This document shows positions 1 to 6,095 of a DNA stretch of 8,217 nt, piece by piece; positions within the stretch are counted from its first letter, which is position 1; each line of letters opens with the position of its first letter. This DNA comes from Comamonadaceae bacterium (GTDB taxonomy: Bacteria; Pseudomonadota; Gammaproteobacteria; Burkholderiales; Burkholderiaceae_C). The position numbers were made by a program, and so were the translations under genes. The notes under the pieces are model-generated. The model saw only the letters and a program-made list of their open reading frames with translations, was not told the origin of the DNA and ran no database searches. Location: the NCBI GenBank assembly GCA_947371775.1, contig CANBQX010000084.1, positions 1 through 8,217 on the forward strand, in the 5' to 3' direction.

Positions 1-539
1 CCCATGATGGACGAAGCGCCCAAGATGTGCAGCGCAAAAATACCGGCGTCCATGCTGGGACCCATTTGCAGGGTCAGCGGGGCGTACAGCGTCCAGCCTG
101 CAGCGGGCGCGCCGCCAGGCATGAAGAACGAACTGACGATCATGAGCGCCGCAGGAATCATCAACCAGAAGCTGAAGTTGTTCATACGGGCAAAAGCCAT
201 GTCAGACGCGCCGATTTGCAGCGGGATCATCCAGTTGGCAAAGCCCACGAAGGCCGGCATGATGGCGCCGAACACCATGATCAAACCGTGCATGGTGGTG
301 AGCTGGTTGAACAACTCAGGATTGACCAGTTGCAGGCCCGGCTGGAACAGTTCGGCGCGAATGATGAGCGCCAAAACGCCGCCCACCATCAACATCGTGA
401 AGGCAAACAGCAAATACAGCGTGCCAATGTCTTTGTGGTTGGTTGCGAACACCCAGCGGCGCCATCCAGTGGGAGCGTGGTGATCGTGGTAGTCGTGGTT
501 TGCATGACCGTGGTCATGGTGGTCTAAAACAGCGCTCAT
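1..539 (-). CDS. ctaD: Cytochrome c oxidase subunit I, N-terminal part (cut by window edge)
   Basis: Catalytic subunit of the aa3-type heme-copper oxidase in the inner membrane, which reduces O2 to water and pumps protons. Only the first ~179 residues lie in the window. Seen: the motif WRRWVFATNHKDIGTLYLLF (about 27-46), typical of subunit I; membrane segments around 44-60, 84-104 and 124-140; and H84 in TTMHGLIMVFG, the position of a low-spin heme a ligand. The high-spin heme and CuB ligands lie beyond the edge. The start at 539 is supported by a strong ribosome site, AGGAAG, five bases upstream. The first 21 residues hold eight histidines, an extension before the conserved core. The gene follows ctaC after 55 bases without a visible terminator, so the two are probably co-transcribed. 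Identity is very secure. Confidence 0.97.
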   Translation of the reverse strand, partial: MSAVLDHHDHGHANHDYHDHHAPTGWRRWVFATNHKDIGTLYLLFAFTMLMVGGVLALIIRAELFQPGLQLVNPELFNQLTTMHGLIMVFGAIMPAFVGFANWMIPLQIGASDMAFARMNNFSFWLMIPAALMIVSSFFMPGGAPAAGWTLYAPLTLQMGPSMDAGIFALHILGASSIM

Positions 540-544
540 ACGAA

Positions 545-550
545 CTTCCT
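545..550 (-). promoter_or_regulatory. Shine-Dalgarno site of ctaD
   Basis: AGGAAG on the minus strand, five bases before the ctaD ATG. It is one of only two textbook ribosome sites before a favoured start in this window and fixes that start. Confidence 0.7.
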
Positions 551-594
551 TTTCACAATTCTTAAATCAGTTTGCAAGCGACGGCAGTAGCGTC

Positions 595-1779
595 TTACTT
601 GCGCAAGGCAGCGACATCCGAGGGCTGCACGAGCTGTCCGGTCTTGTTGGACCAGTGGTTTTTGGTAAAGCTGATCACCGCAGCGATGTCGGTGTTGCTC
701 AGCGCTTTCCATGAAGGCATCGCGCCATTGTTTTGGCCGTTGAGCAAGACCATGATCTGCTTGGACTTGTCGGCGTCGAGCACTACGGCCGCGCCATCCA
801 AAGGCTTCACAGCGCCGCCGCCTTTGCCGTTGGCTTGGTGGCAGGCCACGCAGTTTTGGGCATACACCTTCTCACCGCGCTTGCTGATGTCGTCCAAAGT
901 CCACACTTTGCTGGGGTCGTCAGCCAAGGCCGCCATTTTCTTTTGCTCGGCAGCAACCCACTGGGTGTAATCTTCAGCAGACAAGACCTTCACGTGGATG
1001 GGCATGTAGGAGTGCTCTTTTCCACACAGCTGCGAGCATTGGCCGTAGAAGTCTCCGACTTTCTCCGCGCGGAACCAGGTGTCCCGCACAAAACCAGGAA
1101 TAGCCGCTTGCTGGATGCCAAAGGCCGGAACCATGAACGCGTGAATCACGTCATTGGCCGTGGTGATCAGGCGAATTTTCTTGTCCACCGGAACCACCAG
1201 AGGGCGGTCCACTTTGAGCAAGTAGTTGTCAACGTCTTCGCCCTTTTTGGGGCCGCCGTTGTTGGACATCTCGCGCTGAGCGGCATCAATGGTGGACAAA
1301 AAGCCGATGCCTTCGCCTTCGCCATTGAGGTAGTCGTAACCCCACTTCCACTGCATACCGGTGACCTTGATCGTCAGGTCAGCATTGGTCGTATCCTTCA
1401 TGGCCACCACGGACTTAGTCGCGGGCAGCGCCATCAAGATCACGATGATGAATGGGATCACCGTCCAAATGATTTCCACCGTCACGGATTCATGAAAGGT
1501 CGCAGGTTTGTGACCCACCGATTTGCGGTGTTTCCAGATGGAATAAAACATCACACTGAAAACGGCGACAAAAATGACGGCACACAAAATCAGCATGAAC
1601 CAGTGCAGCCACTGCTGATCCCGCGCCACAGAGGTGACTGGAGGATACAAATTCAGTTGATTGACGGCAGGGCCGCCGGGCAAATCGTTGACGGCATGCG
1701 CCAAATTGATACCGGCGCTGGCGAACCACAGGGTGGCGGTGGCCAACATTGAAGCCAGATTTTTCCAAATGCTCTTCAT
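595..1779 (-). CDS. ctaC: Cytochrome c oxidase subunit II with C-terminal heme c domain
   Basis: Receives electrons from cytochrome c through the dinuclear CuA centre and passes them to heme a of subunit I. The product is 394 residues. Order: signal peptide (about 1-29, ending AHA), two membrane segments (about 58-80 and 102-121), cupredoxin domain (about 130-270), cytochrome c domain (about 295-375). CuA ligands are visible: H213, C248, C252, H256 and M259 in GQCSQLCGKEHSYMP. The aromatic stretch WKWGYDY (144-150) is the usual electron-entry patch. The last domain has CVACH (310-314) and a probable axial M354 in GAMPSW, so a covalent heme c is expected. This fusion makes the protein longer than plain subunit II and is common in betaproteobacteria. 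A GTG at 1788, eight bases after GAGG, would add three residues and is a fair alternative start. ctaD follows. Confidence 0.96.
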   Translation of the reverse strand: MKSIWKNLASMLATATLWFASAGINLAHAVNDLPGGPAVNQLNLYPPVTSVARDQQWLHWFMLILCAVIFVAVFSVMFYSIWKHRKSVGHKPATFHESVTVEIIWTVIPFIIVILMALPATKSVVAMKDTTNADLTIKVTGMQWKWGYDYLNGEGEGIGFLSTIDAAQREMSNNGGPKKGEDVDNYLLKVDRPLVVPVDKKIRLITTANDVIHAFMVPAFGIQQAAIPGFVRDTWFRAEKVGDFYGQCSQLCGKEHSYMPIHVKVLSAEDYTQWVAAEQKKMAALADDPSKVWTLDDISKRGEKVYAQNCVACHQANGKGGGAVKPLDGAAVVLDADKSKQIMVLLNGQNNGAMPSWKALSNTDIAAVISFTKNHWSNKTGQLVQPSDVAALRK

Positions 1780-1866
1780 CGTATTCACTTTCAATGCCTC
1801 AAAGTATGCAAACCCAGTAACAAAAGCCATCTCAACGTTAGCCAATGATTGTAGCCCAACGTTTTT

Positions 1867-1895
1867 GTCATATTCACCCCCAAAGGTGCTGCCAA
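1867..1895 (-). promoter_or_regulatory. Candidate promoter of ctaC-ctaD
   Basis: On the minus strand TTGGCA (1895-1890) and TATGAC (1872-1867) are separated by 17 bases. They match the sigma-70 consensus at five and four of six positions. They lie in the 142-base gap between the bioC-like gene and ctaC and would give a leader of about 80 bases. The match is by eye only, and such hexamers can arise by chance. Confidence 0.35.
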
Positions 1896-1921
1896 AAGAC
1901 CCCGCGCGCCCAGTTGAACGG

Positions 1922-2848
1922 CTACTTGAGGCCGGCGCCATTGTTATTTCGCAATGCGGTACGAAAGTCATCCAAAGACACACTGGTTTGGGGTCGAACC
2001 GCGATTCGGGGCTGCGGTTTGAACGCATGCCCGTAAATAATTTCAAACTCCAGCCGCAAACGCCCCGGCGTGCTGGGGTCTGCCAAGCGCTGGGTGATTT
2101 GCGCTTGCAAATCGGCATGCCAGCGGCGACCGCGCAACCCGGCAAAGCGCTGAGCGTGCAAATTACGTCCCAGGCCGCGCAACTCCGCCAACAGGTGGCC
2201 TGCCGATGAAAACGTCAGGGTAATCCGCTCCATGTCCATTACCGGTTCCGCGAATCCGGCCTCGACCAACATGTCGCCCCAGTCATGCATGTCCGTGAAC
2301 TCGTGGGCCGGCGCGGGCCAGCCCATTTGCCCGTACAAAGTACGCAGCGTGCGCAGGGTGTCCGGCCCGAAACAGGAAAACATCAAAAACCCATCGGCTT
2401 CGAGCATGCTGTGCCAGCGCGCGATCAGGGACTGCGGGTCGGCGGACATGTGCAATGCCATGTTGGCCCACAGCATCTGAACGGGCTGCGGCCCTGCATC
2501 AAAGCGCAAAGCGGGTTTTCGCCATCGACGCAGATCCCACCACGGCGGCGACAAGGCGCGGCGAACGGCGGGGACTGCCCGGGCTGGAGTTTGGGCGACT
2601 AAACATTCGGCCTGCGGGTACCGTTTCGTCAGCTTCGCATGAATATTCAAACCACCCCGCAATGGTTCCCAGTGCATCCAGCGCGCGGGTTTTTTGACGA
2701 TCCATTGGAGCCGCTCTTCCATTCGGCGAGCGACTTCTTGGTGCAACCACGGGGAGGAAGTGTGCGGCGTGGAGCCCGCCAAACGTTCCCAGCGCGCAGC
2801 AGCAATGGCGTCAAGCGTGGGCGGGTGCTGGGAGGGAAGTGAGGGCAT
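1922..2848 (-). CDS. BioC-like SAM methyltransferase-fold protein with degenerate motif I
   Basis: A 308-residue protein resembling BioC, the malonyl-ACP O-methyltransferase that opens the pimeloyl branch of biotin synthesis. Resemblance is in the centre and C-terminal half: VQMLWANMALHMSADP (123-138), GFLMFSCFGPDTLRTLR (153-169, the strand after motif IV), HEFTDMHDWGDMLVEAGF (182-199) and IIYGHAFKP (270-278). The usual glycine-rich SAM loop (type DxGxGxG) is not recognisable; its place is taken by RWMHWEPLRGGL (56-67), and the acidic residue normally following the next strand is replaced by ECLVAQ (81-86). Whether it still binds SAM is therefore open. The ATG at 2848 is the most downstream start that keeps the family N-terminus, but no Shine-Dalgarno is visible. 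It is divergent from comF and upstream of ctaC on the same strand. No symbol is given because the BioC function is uncertain. Confidence 0.8.
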   Translation of the reverse strand: MPSLPSQHPPTLDAIAAARWERLAGSTPHTSSPWLHQEVARRMEERLQWIVKKPARWMHWEPLRGGLNIHAKLTKRYPQAECLVAQTPARAVPAVRRALSPPWWDLRRWRKPALRFDAGPQPVQMLWANMALHMSADPQSLIARWHSMLEADGFLMFSCFGPDTLRTLRTLYGQMGWPAPAHEFTDMHDWGDMLVEAGFAEPVMDMERITLTFSSAGHLLAELRGLGRNLHAQRFAGLRGRRWHADLQAQITQRLADPSTPGRLRLEFEIIYGHAFKPQPRIAVRPQTSVSLDDFRTALRNNNGAGLK

Positions 2849-2890
2849 AGAAAACGTCTGCGAGCGAGGCTGCACGCAGTGGCAGAGCGC

Positions 2891-2898
2891 AGTATATT
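2891..2898. promoter_or_regulatory. Overlapping divergent -10 elements between the bioC-like gene and comF
   Basis: The 56-base gap holds TATATT (2893-2898) on the plus strand and, overlapping it, TATACT (2896-2891) on the minus strand. The minus hexamer matches the -10 consensus at five of six and would give a leader of about 36 bases for the bioC-like gene. The plus hexamer ends six bases before the comF ATG, placing the expected transcription start on or next to that ATG. Neither has a good -35 partner. Confidence 0.3.
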
Positions 2899-2904
2899 GG
2901 CTGC

Positions 2905-3609
2905 ATGCTTTGGCATTGGCTTCACCAACTCGCCCTGCGCCTGCCCAGCCAGTGCGCGGTGTGCCACTCCTGGCCGAGTGCACCGGTGTGCGAAGCCTGT
3001 GTGCAGGTGTTCGCTCAGCCCTGCGCGCGATGCCGGCGTTGTGCCTTGCCCGTTCCTGCGGGCCAATCCTTGTGCGGGACTTGCGCCACGTCGAACAGCG
3101 TCTTGGACGCTGCACTGGCAGCGGTGCCCTACGCCTACCCTTGGTCGAAACTGGTGTTGGAGTTCAAGTTTGCGCAGCATCCAGGCTGGGCACGCAGCAT
3201 GGCGCTTTTGATGCGCAGCGCGCCTTGGGTAGAGCCAGCCTTGGACGCCGCCGACCTGGTGCTGCCCATGCCGCTCTCGCGCGAACGCCTACGGGAGCGC
3301 GGCTTCAACCAGGCGTTGCTGCTGGCGCGGGCCTTGGCGCCCTCCAAGACCCAGGCGAACCTTCTGCTGCGCGTGCGCAACACACTGCCGCAAAGCAGCC
3401 TTTCAAGGGCAGCACGCTTGGACAACGTGCAACAAGCCTTTGCGATGGAGCCCCTGTGCCCCGCAGCCGTGGCGGGCAAGCGAGTCGTGCTGATAGACGA
3501 CGTGATGACCAGCGGCGCATCTTTAACGGCGGCGGCGCAATGTCTGCGCCAAGCTGGCGCGGCACACATCACAGCGCTGGTCTTTGCGCGGGCAGAACGC
3601 GGCGCTTGA
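2905..3609 (+). CDS. comF: ComF family phosphoribosyltransferase-fold protein
   Basis: Member of the ComF/GntX family, required for DNA uptake or processing during natural transformation in some bacteria; its exact biochemical role is unsettled. The 234 residues have two parts. The N-terminus is a cysteine-rich probable zinc-binding region with C17, C20, C29, C32, C40, C43, C46, C57 and C60. The rest is a type I phosphoribosyltransferase fold with the family motif RERLRERGFNQA (126-137), the T160/Q163/L167/R171/N174 pattern, and the PRPP loop VVLIDDVMTSGAS (194-206). Length is normal for the family. The start is fixed by alignment to the family N-terminus; there is no Shine-Dalgarno and a -10-like TATATT lies just upstream, so the mRNA may be leaderless. 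trmL follows after 40 bases on the same strand. A bioC-like gene, comF and trmL in a row is, to my knowledge, common in Burkholderiales. Confidence 0.93.
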   Translation: MLWHWLHQLALRLPSQCAVCHSWPSAPVCEACVQVFAQPCARCRRCALPVPAGQSLCGTCATSNSVLDAALAAVPYAYPWSKLVLEFKFAQHPGWARSMALLMRSAPWVEPALDAADLVLPMPLSRERLRERGFNQALLLARALAPSKTQANLLLRVRNTLPQSSLSRAARLDNVQQAFAMEPLCPAAVAGKRVVLIDDVMTSGASLTAAAQCLRQAGAAHITALVFARAERGA

Positions 3610-3649
3610 GTCGCCACTGCCCGATTTGCAAGGCGGCGACAATCGACGC

Positions 3650-4138
3650 ATGTTTCACATCGTTTTGGTTGAGCCGGAAATCCCACCCAACACCGGCAAT
3701 GTCATTCGCCTCGCTGCCAACACCGGCTGCAGTTTGCACCTGGTGGAGCCACTGGGCTTTTCCATGGACGACAAGCACATGCGACGCGCGGGCTTGGATT
3801 ACCACGAATACGCGGCGTTGCTGCGCCATGCGAGCTGGGAAGCATTTCTTGAATCGCAGAGGCCGGACCCGCAACGCATGTTCACGCTCACGACCAGGGG
3901 CACCCAAAGCCCATACCAAGTCGCCTTTCAACCGGGCGATTGGTTGGTGTTTGGCTCAGAAACCAAGGGCATCTCCGACACCGTACGCGCATCCTTCGGC
4001 CAGGGCCAGAGCCTGAAGCTGCCCATGCTGGCCGGTCAGCGCAGTTTGAACTTGTCCAACGCCGTCGCCGTCACGGTGTTTGAAGCCTGGCGGCAAAACG
4101 GCTTTGCCGCCGCTGCCTGGCCCCACCCTCAGGCGTAG
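3650..4138 (+). CDS. trmL: tRNA (cytidine/uridine-34 2'-O)-methyltransferase
   Basis: SPOUT-class enzyme that methylates the 2'-OH of the wobble nucleotide of leucine tRNAs, using SAM. At 162 residues it is the compact catalytic domain typical of TrmL (YibK) rather than the longer SpoU type. Motifs visible: PEIPPNTGNVIRLAANTG (9-26), the SAM-binding trefoil-knot elements FGSETKGI (101-108) and LPM (124-126), and RSLNLSNAVAV (131-141). The ATG at 3650 gives the family N-terminus MFHIVLVEPEIPPNTGN; a reading frame open further upstream only overlaps comF and is not needed. It lies 40 bases after comF and is probably co-transcribed with it. Its stop codon falls inside a 10-base tail-to-tail overlap with the opposing maoC-like gene. 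Confidence 0.95.
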   Translation: MFHIVLVEPEIPPNTGNVIRLAANTGCSLHLVEPLGFSMDDKHMRRAGLDYHEYAALLRHASWEAFLESQRPDPQRMFTLTTRGTQSPYQVAFQPGDWLVFGSETKGISDTVRASFGQGQSLKLPMLAGQRSLNLSNAVAVTVFEAWRQNGFAAAAWPHPQA

Positions 4139-4584
4139 AGCCGGGAAATCGATTCGGCGATACACACGGGCTTGGCCGTGCCTTCGCGCTCGGTGGTGAC
4201 TTCCCAGGTCAGTTGAAAGCCATGGTTCTCAATGGCCTCTGCTTTGAGCAAGGTCAGGCTGGCGCGAAGGCGGCTGCCGACTGGCACGGGGCCCATAAAG
4301 CGCACACGGTTCAGGCCGTAGTTCACACCCATGCGCACGTCAGCGATATGCAGTGCCGAATCAAAAAACTTCGGAATCAGCGACAGCGTCAGAAACCCGT
4401 GGGCAATCGGCGCCCCAAAAGGCCCCGCTTTGGCGCGCTCCACGTCCACGTGTATCCATTGGTGGTCGCCCGTGGCCTCTGCAAACTGGTTGACCGCTTC
4501 TTGGGTGACGGTGATCCAGTCGCTGGTGGCAACGGCTTGGCCGACCATGGCGGCCAGTTCTTGCAAAGTGTTGATCGTTTTCAT
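4129..4584 (-). CDS. MaoC-type (R)-specific enoyl-CoA hydratase/dehydratase
   Basis: A single hot-dog-fold MaoC domain of 151 residues, of the kind that reversibly hydrates trans-2-enoyl-CoA to (R)-3-hydroxyacyl-CoA in fatty acid or polyhydroxyalkanoate metabolism. Seen: ATGDHQWIHVDVERA (37-51), which holds the probable catalytic D40 and H45 of the hydratase-2 motif; IAHGFLTLSL (60-69); and NYGLNRVRFMGPVPVGSRL (88-106), the conserved strand and turn. Full length for the one-domain family. It is last in the leftward row permease-parA-maoC, 36 bases after parA. No clear Shine-Dalgarno is visible before the ATG, which may mean translation coupled to parA. Its stop region overlaps the trmL end. 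The exact substrate cannot be told; a PhaJ-like role is possible but not shown. Confidence 0.92.
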   Translation of the reverse strand: MKTINTLQELAAMVGQAVATSDWITVTQEAVNQFAEATGDHQWIHVDVERAKAGPFGAPIAHGFLTLSLIPKFFDSALHIADVRMGVNYGLNRVRFMGPVPVGSRLRASLTLLKAEAIENHGFQLTWEVTTEREGTAKPVCIAESISRLYA

Positions 4585-4620
4585 AAAGGGCTTGGGTGTT
4601 GTAAAGGGGGTATTGGGCGC

Positions 4621-5244
4621 TCAGACGGCTTGCGATAGCCATTGGCAAATCGGCTGCCACTGCGCCAGGTCGCGCTCGGTCCGGCTGGTGTGCACATCAA
4701 ACACCGACAGCCCACTGACTGCTAAATGCACATAGTTTTGCGTATCGCGCAGCGTACCCACCAAAGGCAAGTCCAAGCCGCTCACGAAGTTGCTGAACTG
4801 CTCGGCTGCCAAAGTGCGTTCATCGACGCGCATGCCCACAATGCCCACGTCGAGCCGGTCTGCATGGCGGCTTTTGGCCAGCGTGTCCAAAAAATCACGG
4901 GTGGCGTACATGTCAAAAATGCTGGCCTGCAGCGGGACCACGACTTTGTCCGCCATTTTGAGCACGTCTTTGAGCGCCCTTCCACTCAGACCCGCCGGGG
5001 TGTCCAGCACCACATGACCGGCCTCTTTGGGCGGCTTGGCCAGATCGTCCGGGTCCACCTTCCATTCAGCGATGGGATGCGCATGGGCAGGACGCAGACT
5101 CAGCCACAGGCTCGAGGATTTCTGCGGATCCGCGTCGCCCAAGCGCACGGCGTGGCCTTGCGAGGCCAGGTAACCGGCAATGTTGGTGGACAAGGTAGAT
5201 TTGCCTGCACCCCCTTTGGGGTTGATGACGACGATAAGGCTCAT
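4621..5244 (-). CDS. Orphan ParA/MinD-family P-loop ATPase
   Basis: Deviant-Walker ATPase of 207 residues. Visible: KGGAGKST (10-17) with the signature lysine K10 and catalytic-site K15; LGDADPQKSS (35-44), the switch I aspartate region; and LDTPAG (80-85), switch II. These enzymes form ATP dimers that bind nucleoid DNA or membrane and position a cargo. It has no N-terminal DNA-binding extension and no parB gene follows, so it is not a normal chromosome or plasmid partition ParA. It may position a protein complex, as orphan ParAs do for chemoreceptors or carboxysomes; the cargo here is unknown. The start is well supported by AGGAG six bases upstream. It sits between a TauE/SafE permease (55-base gap) and a MaoC hydratase (36-base gap), both on the same strand. 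Confidence 0.9.
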   Translation of the reverse strand: MSLIVVINPKGGAGKSTLSTNIAGYLASQGHAVRLGDADPQKSSSLWLSLRPAHAHPIAEWKVDPDDLAKPPKEAGHVVLDTPAGLSGRALKDVLKMADKVVVPLQASIFDMYATRDFLDTLAKSRHADRLDVGIVGMRVDERTLAAEQFSNFVSGLDLPLVGTLRDTQNYVHLAVSGLSVFDVHTSRTERDLAQWQPICQWLSQAV

Positions 5245-5250
5245 GGCGTG

Positions 5251-5255
5251 CTCCT
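5251..5255 (-). promoter_or_regulatory. Shine-Dalgarno site of the parA-like gene
   Basis: AGGAG on the minus strand, six bases before the ATG at 5244. It fixes the start of the ParA-type ATPase. Confidence 0.65.
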
Positions 5256-5280
5256 GAATTCCAAATGGTAGATGGCCTGC

Positions 5281-5308
5281 ATTATGAAATGTCGCGGGTC
5301 TAGGACAA
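5281..5308 (-). promoter_or_regulatory. Candidate promoter of parA-maoC
   Basis: On the minus strand TTGTCC (5308-5303) and CATAAT (5286-5281) are separated by 16 bases, matching the sigma-70 consensus at four and five of six. The -35 lies at the very end of the permease gene. The leader would be about 30 bases and contains the good AGGAG site. If real, parA-maoC can be transcribed without the permease. Confidence 0.3.
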
Positions 5309-6061
5309 ACCGTCCCACAGCAATTTCACACCGGTGAGCAACATCCCCGCGTACAAAAACCGGTAAAAAAGCAGCTCGCTGATGCGCCGCGCCAGGCGCA
5401 CACCGATCCACACGCCCACAGGCGCCAAGGGCAGCAGCACCAGCGAAGTGCTCATATTGCGCAGGTCCAGCAAACCCAGCCAGGCATAGGGAATCCATTT
5501 GCACAGGTTCACCACAAAAAAGAAGAATGCCATGGTCGCGGTAAATTTCACCGGGCTTAAGCGCAAGCCAATGACATAGGCGTTGATGGGCGGCCCACCC
5601 GCGTGGGCAATAAAACTGGTAAATCCGGACGTGGTGGCCAGAATCGCTCCCAGCCATGGCGGGGGCGGCGCACTGCCCGCTTTGGGCGGGAACAGCAAGC
5701 GCTGGGCCAAAAACAAAAGGGTGAAACCGCCAACGATTGCCGCAACCGCATGGGCCTGCAATATTTTGAAAAGCAGCGCGCCGACTCCAATGCCCAGCAC
5801 GCCGAAGGGCAGTATCTGGCGCACCAGCGGCAGGTCAAAGTCTTTCCGGTAAGCGGCCATTCCCAGCACGTCCATCACAAACAAGACCGGCATCAAAATG
5901 GCTGCCGCCTCGGGCACCGTCACTGCCAAGGCCATCAGGGGCACCGCCAGGGACCCAAAACCAGCCCCAAAACCGCTCTTGCTGATACCCAGCAGCAGCA
6001 CCGCAGGAACCGCCACGGCATAGAAAAACGGGTCGGTGATGAGGGGCCAGGCGTCGGTCAT
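5300..6061 (-). CDS. TauE/SafE-family membrane permease
   Basis: Integral inner-membrane protein of 253 residues in the TauE/SafE (DUF81) family, proposed transporters of sulfonates, sulfoacetate, sulfite or related anions. Both family signatures are present: GISKSGFGAGFG (25-36) in the first half and GFTSFIAHAGGPP (146-158) in the second, matching the internal duplication of the family. About eight hydrophobic segments can be seen, with a proline-rich loop (131-136) between the halves. Length is normal. The start at 6061 gives the usual short N-terminus before the first membrane helix. An in-frame ATG at 6094 has a stronger ribosome site (GGGAGGGG, six bases away) and would add 11 residues, but it overlaps the divergent DUF1841 start. 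First gene of the leftward row with parA and maoC. The substrate cannot be inferred; no sulfur genes are nearby. Confidence 0.9.
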   Translation of the reverse strand: MTDAWPLITDPFFYAVAVPAVLLLGISKSGFGAGFGSLAVPLMALAVTVPEAAAILMPVLFVMDVLGMAAYRKDFDLPLVRQILPFGVLGIGVGALLFKILQAHAVAAIVGGFTLLFLAQRLLFPPKAGSAPPPPWLGAILATTSGFTSFIAHAGGPPINAYVIGLRLSPVKFTATMAFFFFVVNLCKWIPYAWLGLLDLRNMSTSLVLLPLAPVGVWIGVRLARRISELLFYRFLYAGMLLTGVKLLWDGLS

Positions 6062-6074
6062 ACAGGCAAAGCCC

Positions 6075-6095
6075 CATGGTAACCTTCCTACCATG
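6075..6095. repeat. Perfect inverted repeat between divergent starts
   Basis: CATGGTA (6075-6081) and TACCATG (6089-6095) form perfect 7-base arms around a 7-base spacer. The element fills most of the 31-base gap between the favoured permease start (6061) and the DUF1841 start (6093), and includes the DUF1841 ATG. It could be a regulator site, an mRNA hairpin covering the start codon, or chance. Confidence 0.5.

Noticed and set aside
27..527. Plus-strand frames opposite ctaD, with repeated GTGGT/CATGGT words near 480-525
   Set aside because: The repeats are the reverse complement of the His/Asp codons of the CtaD N-terminus, not a separate repeat element or gene.
733..1752. Plus-strand 339-codon frame opposite ctaC
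   Set aside because: It is antisense to a gene with complete CuA and heme c motifs; the translation is His/Gln-rich and unlike a known protein.
1780..2145. Upstream extension of ctaC to give 516 residues
   Set aside because: The extra part overlaps the bioC-like gene in another frame, and the signal peptide at the 1779 start would be buried inside the protein.
2849..3115. Upstream extension of the bioC-like gene by 89 residues
   Set aside because: It would be antisense to the zinc-binding region of comF, and the added sequence is low-complexity Arg/Ala without family similarity.
2694..4016. Long 440-codon plus-strand frame
   Set aside because: It runs across the end of the bioC-like gene, all of comF and most of trmL in a different frame, and its translation is rich in Arg, Ala and Ser without any family motif.
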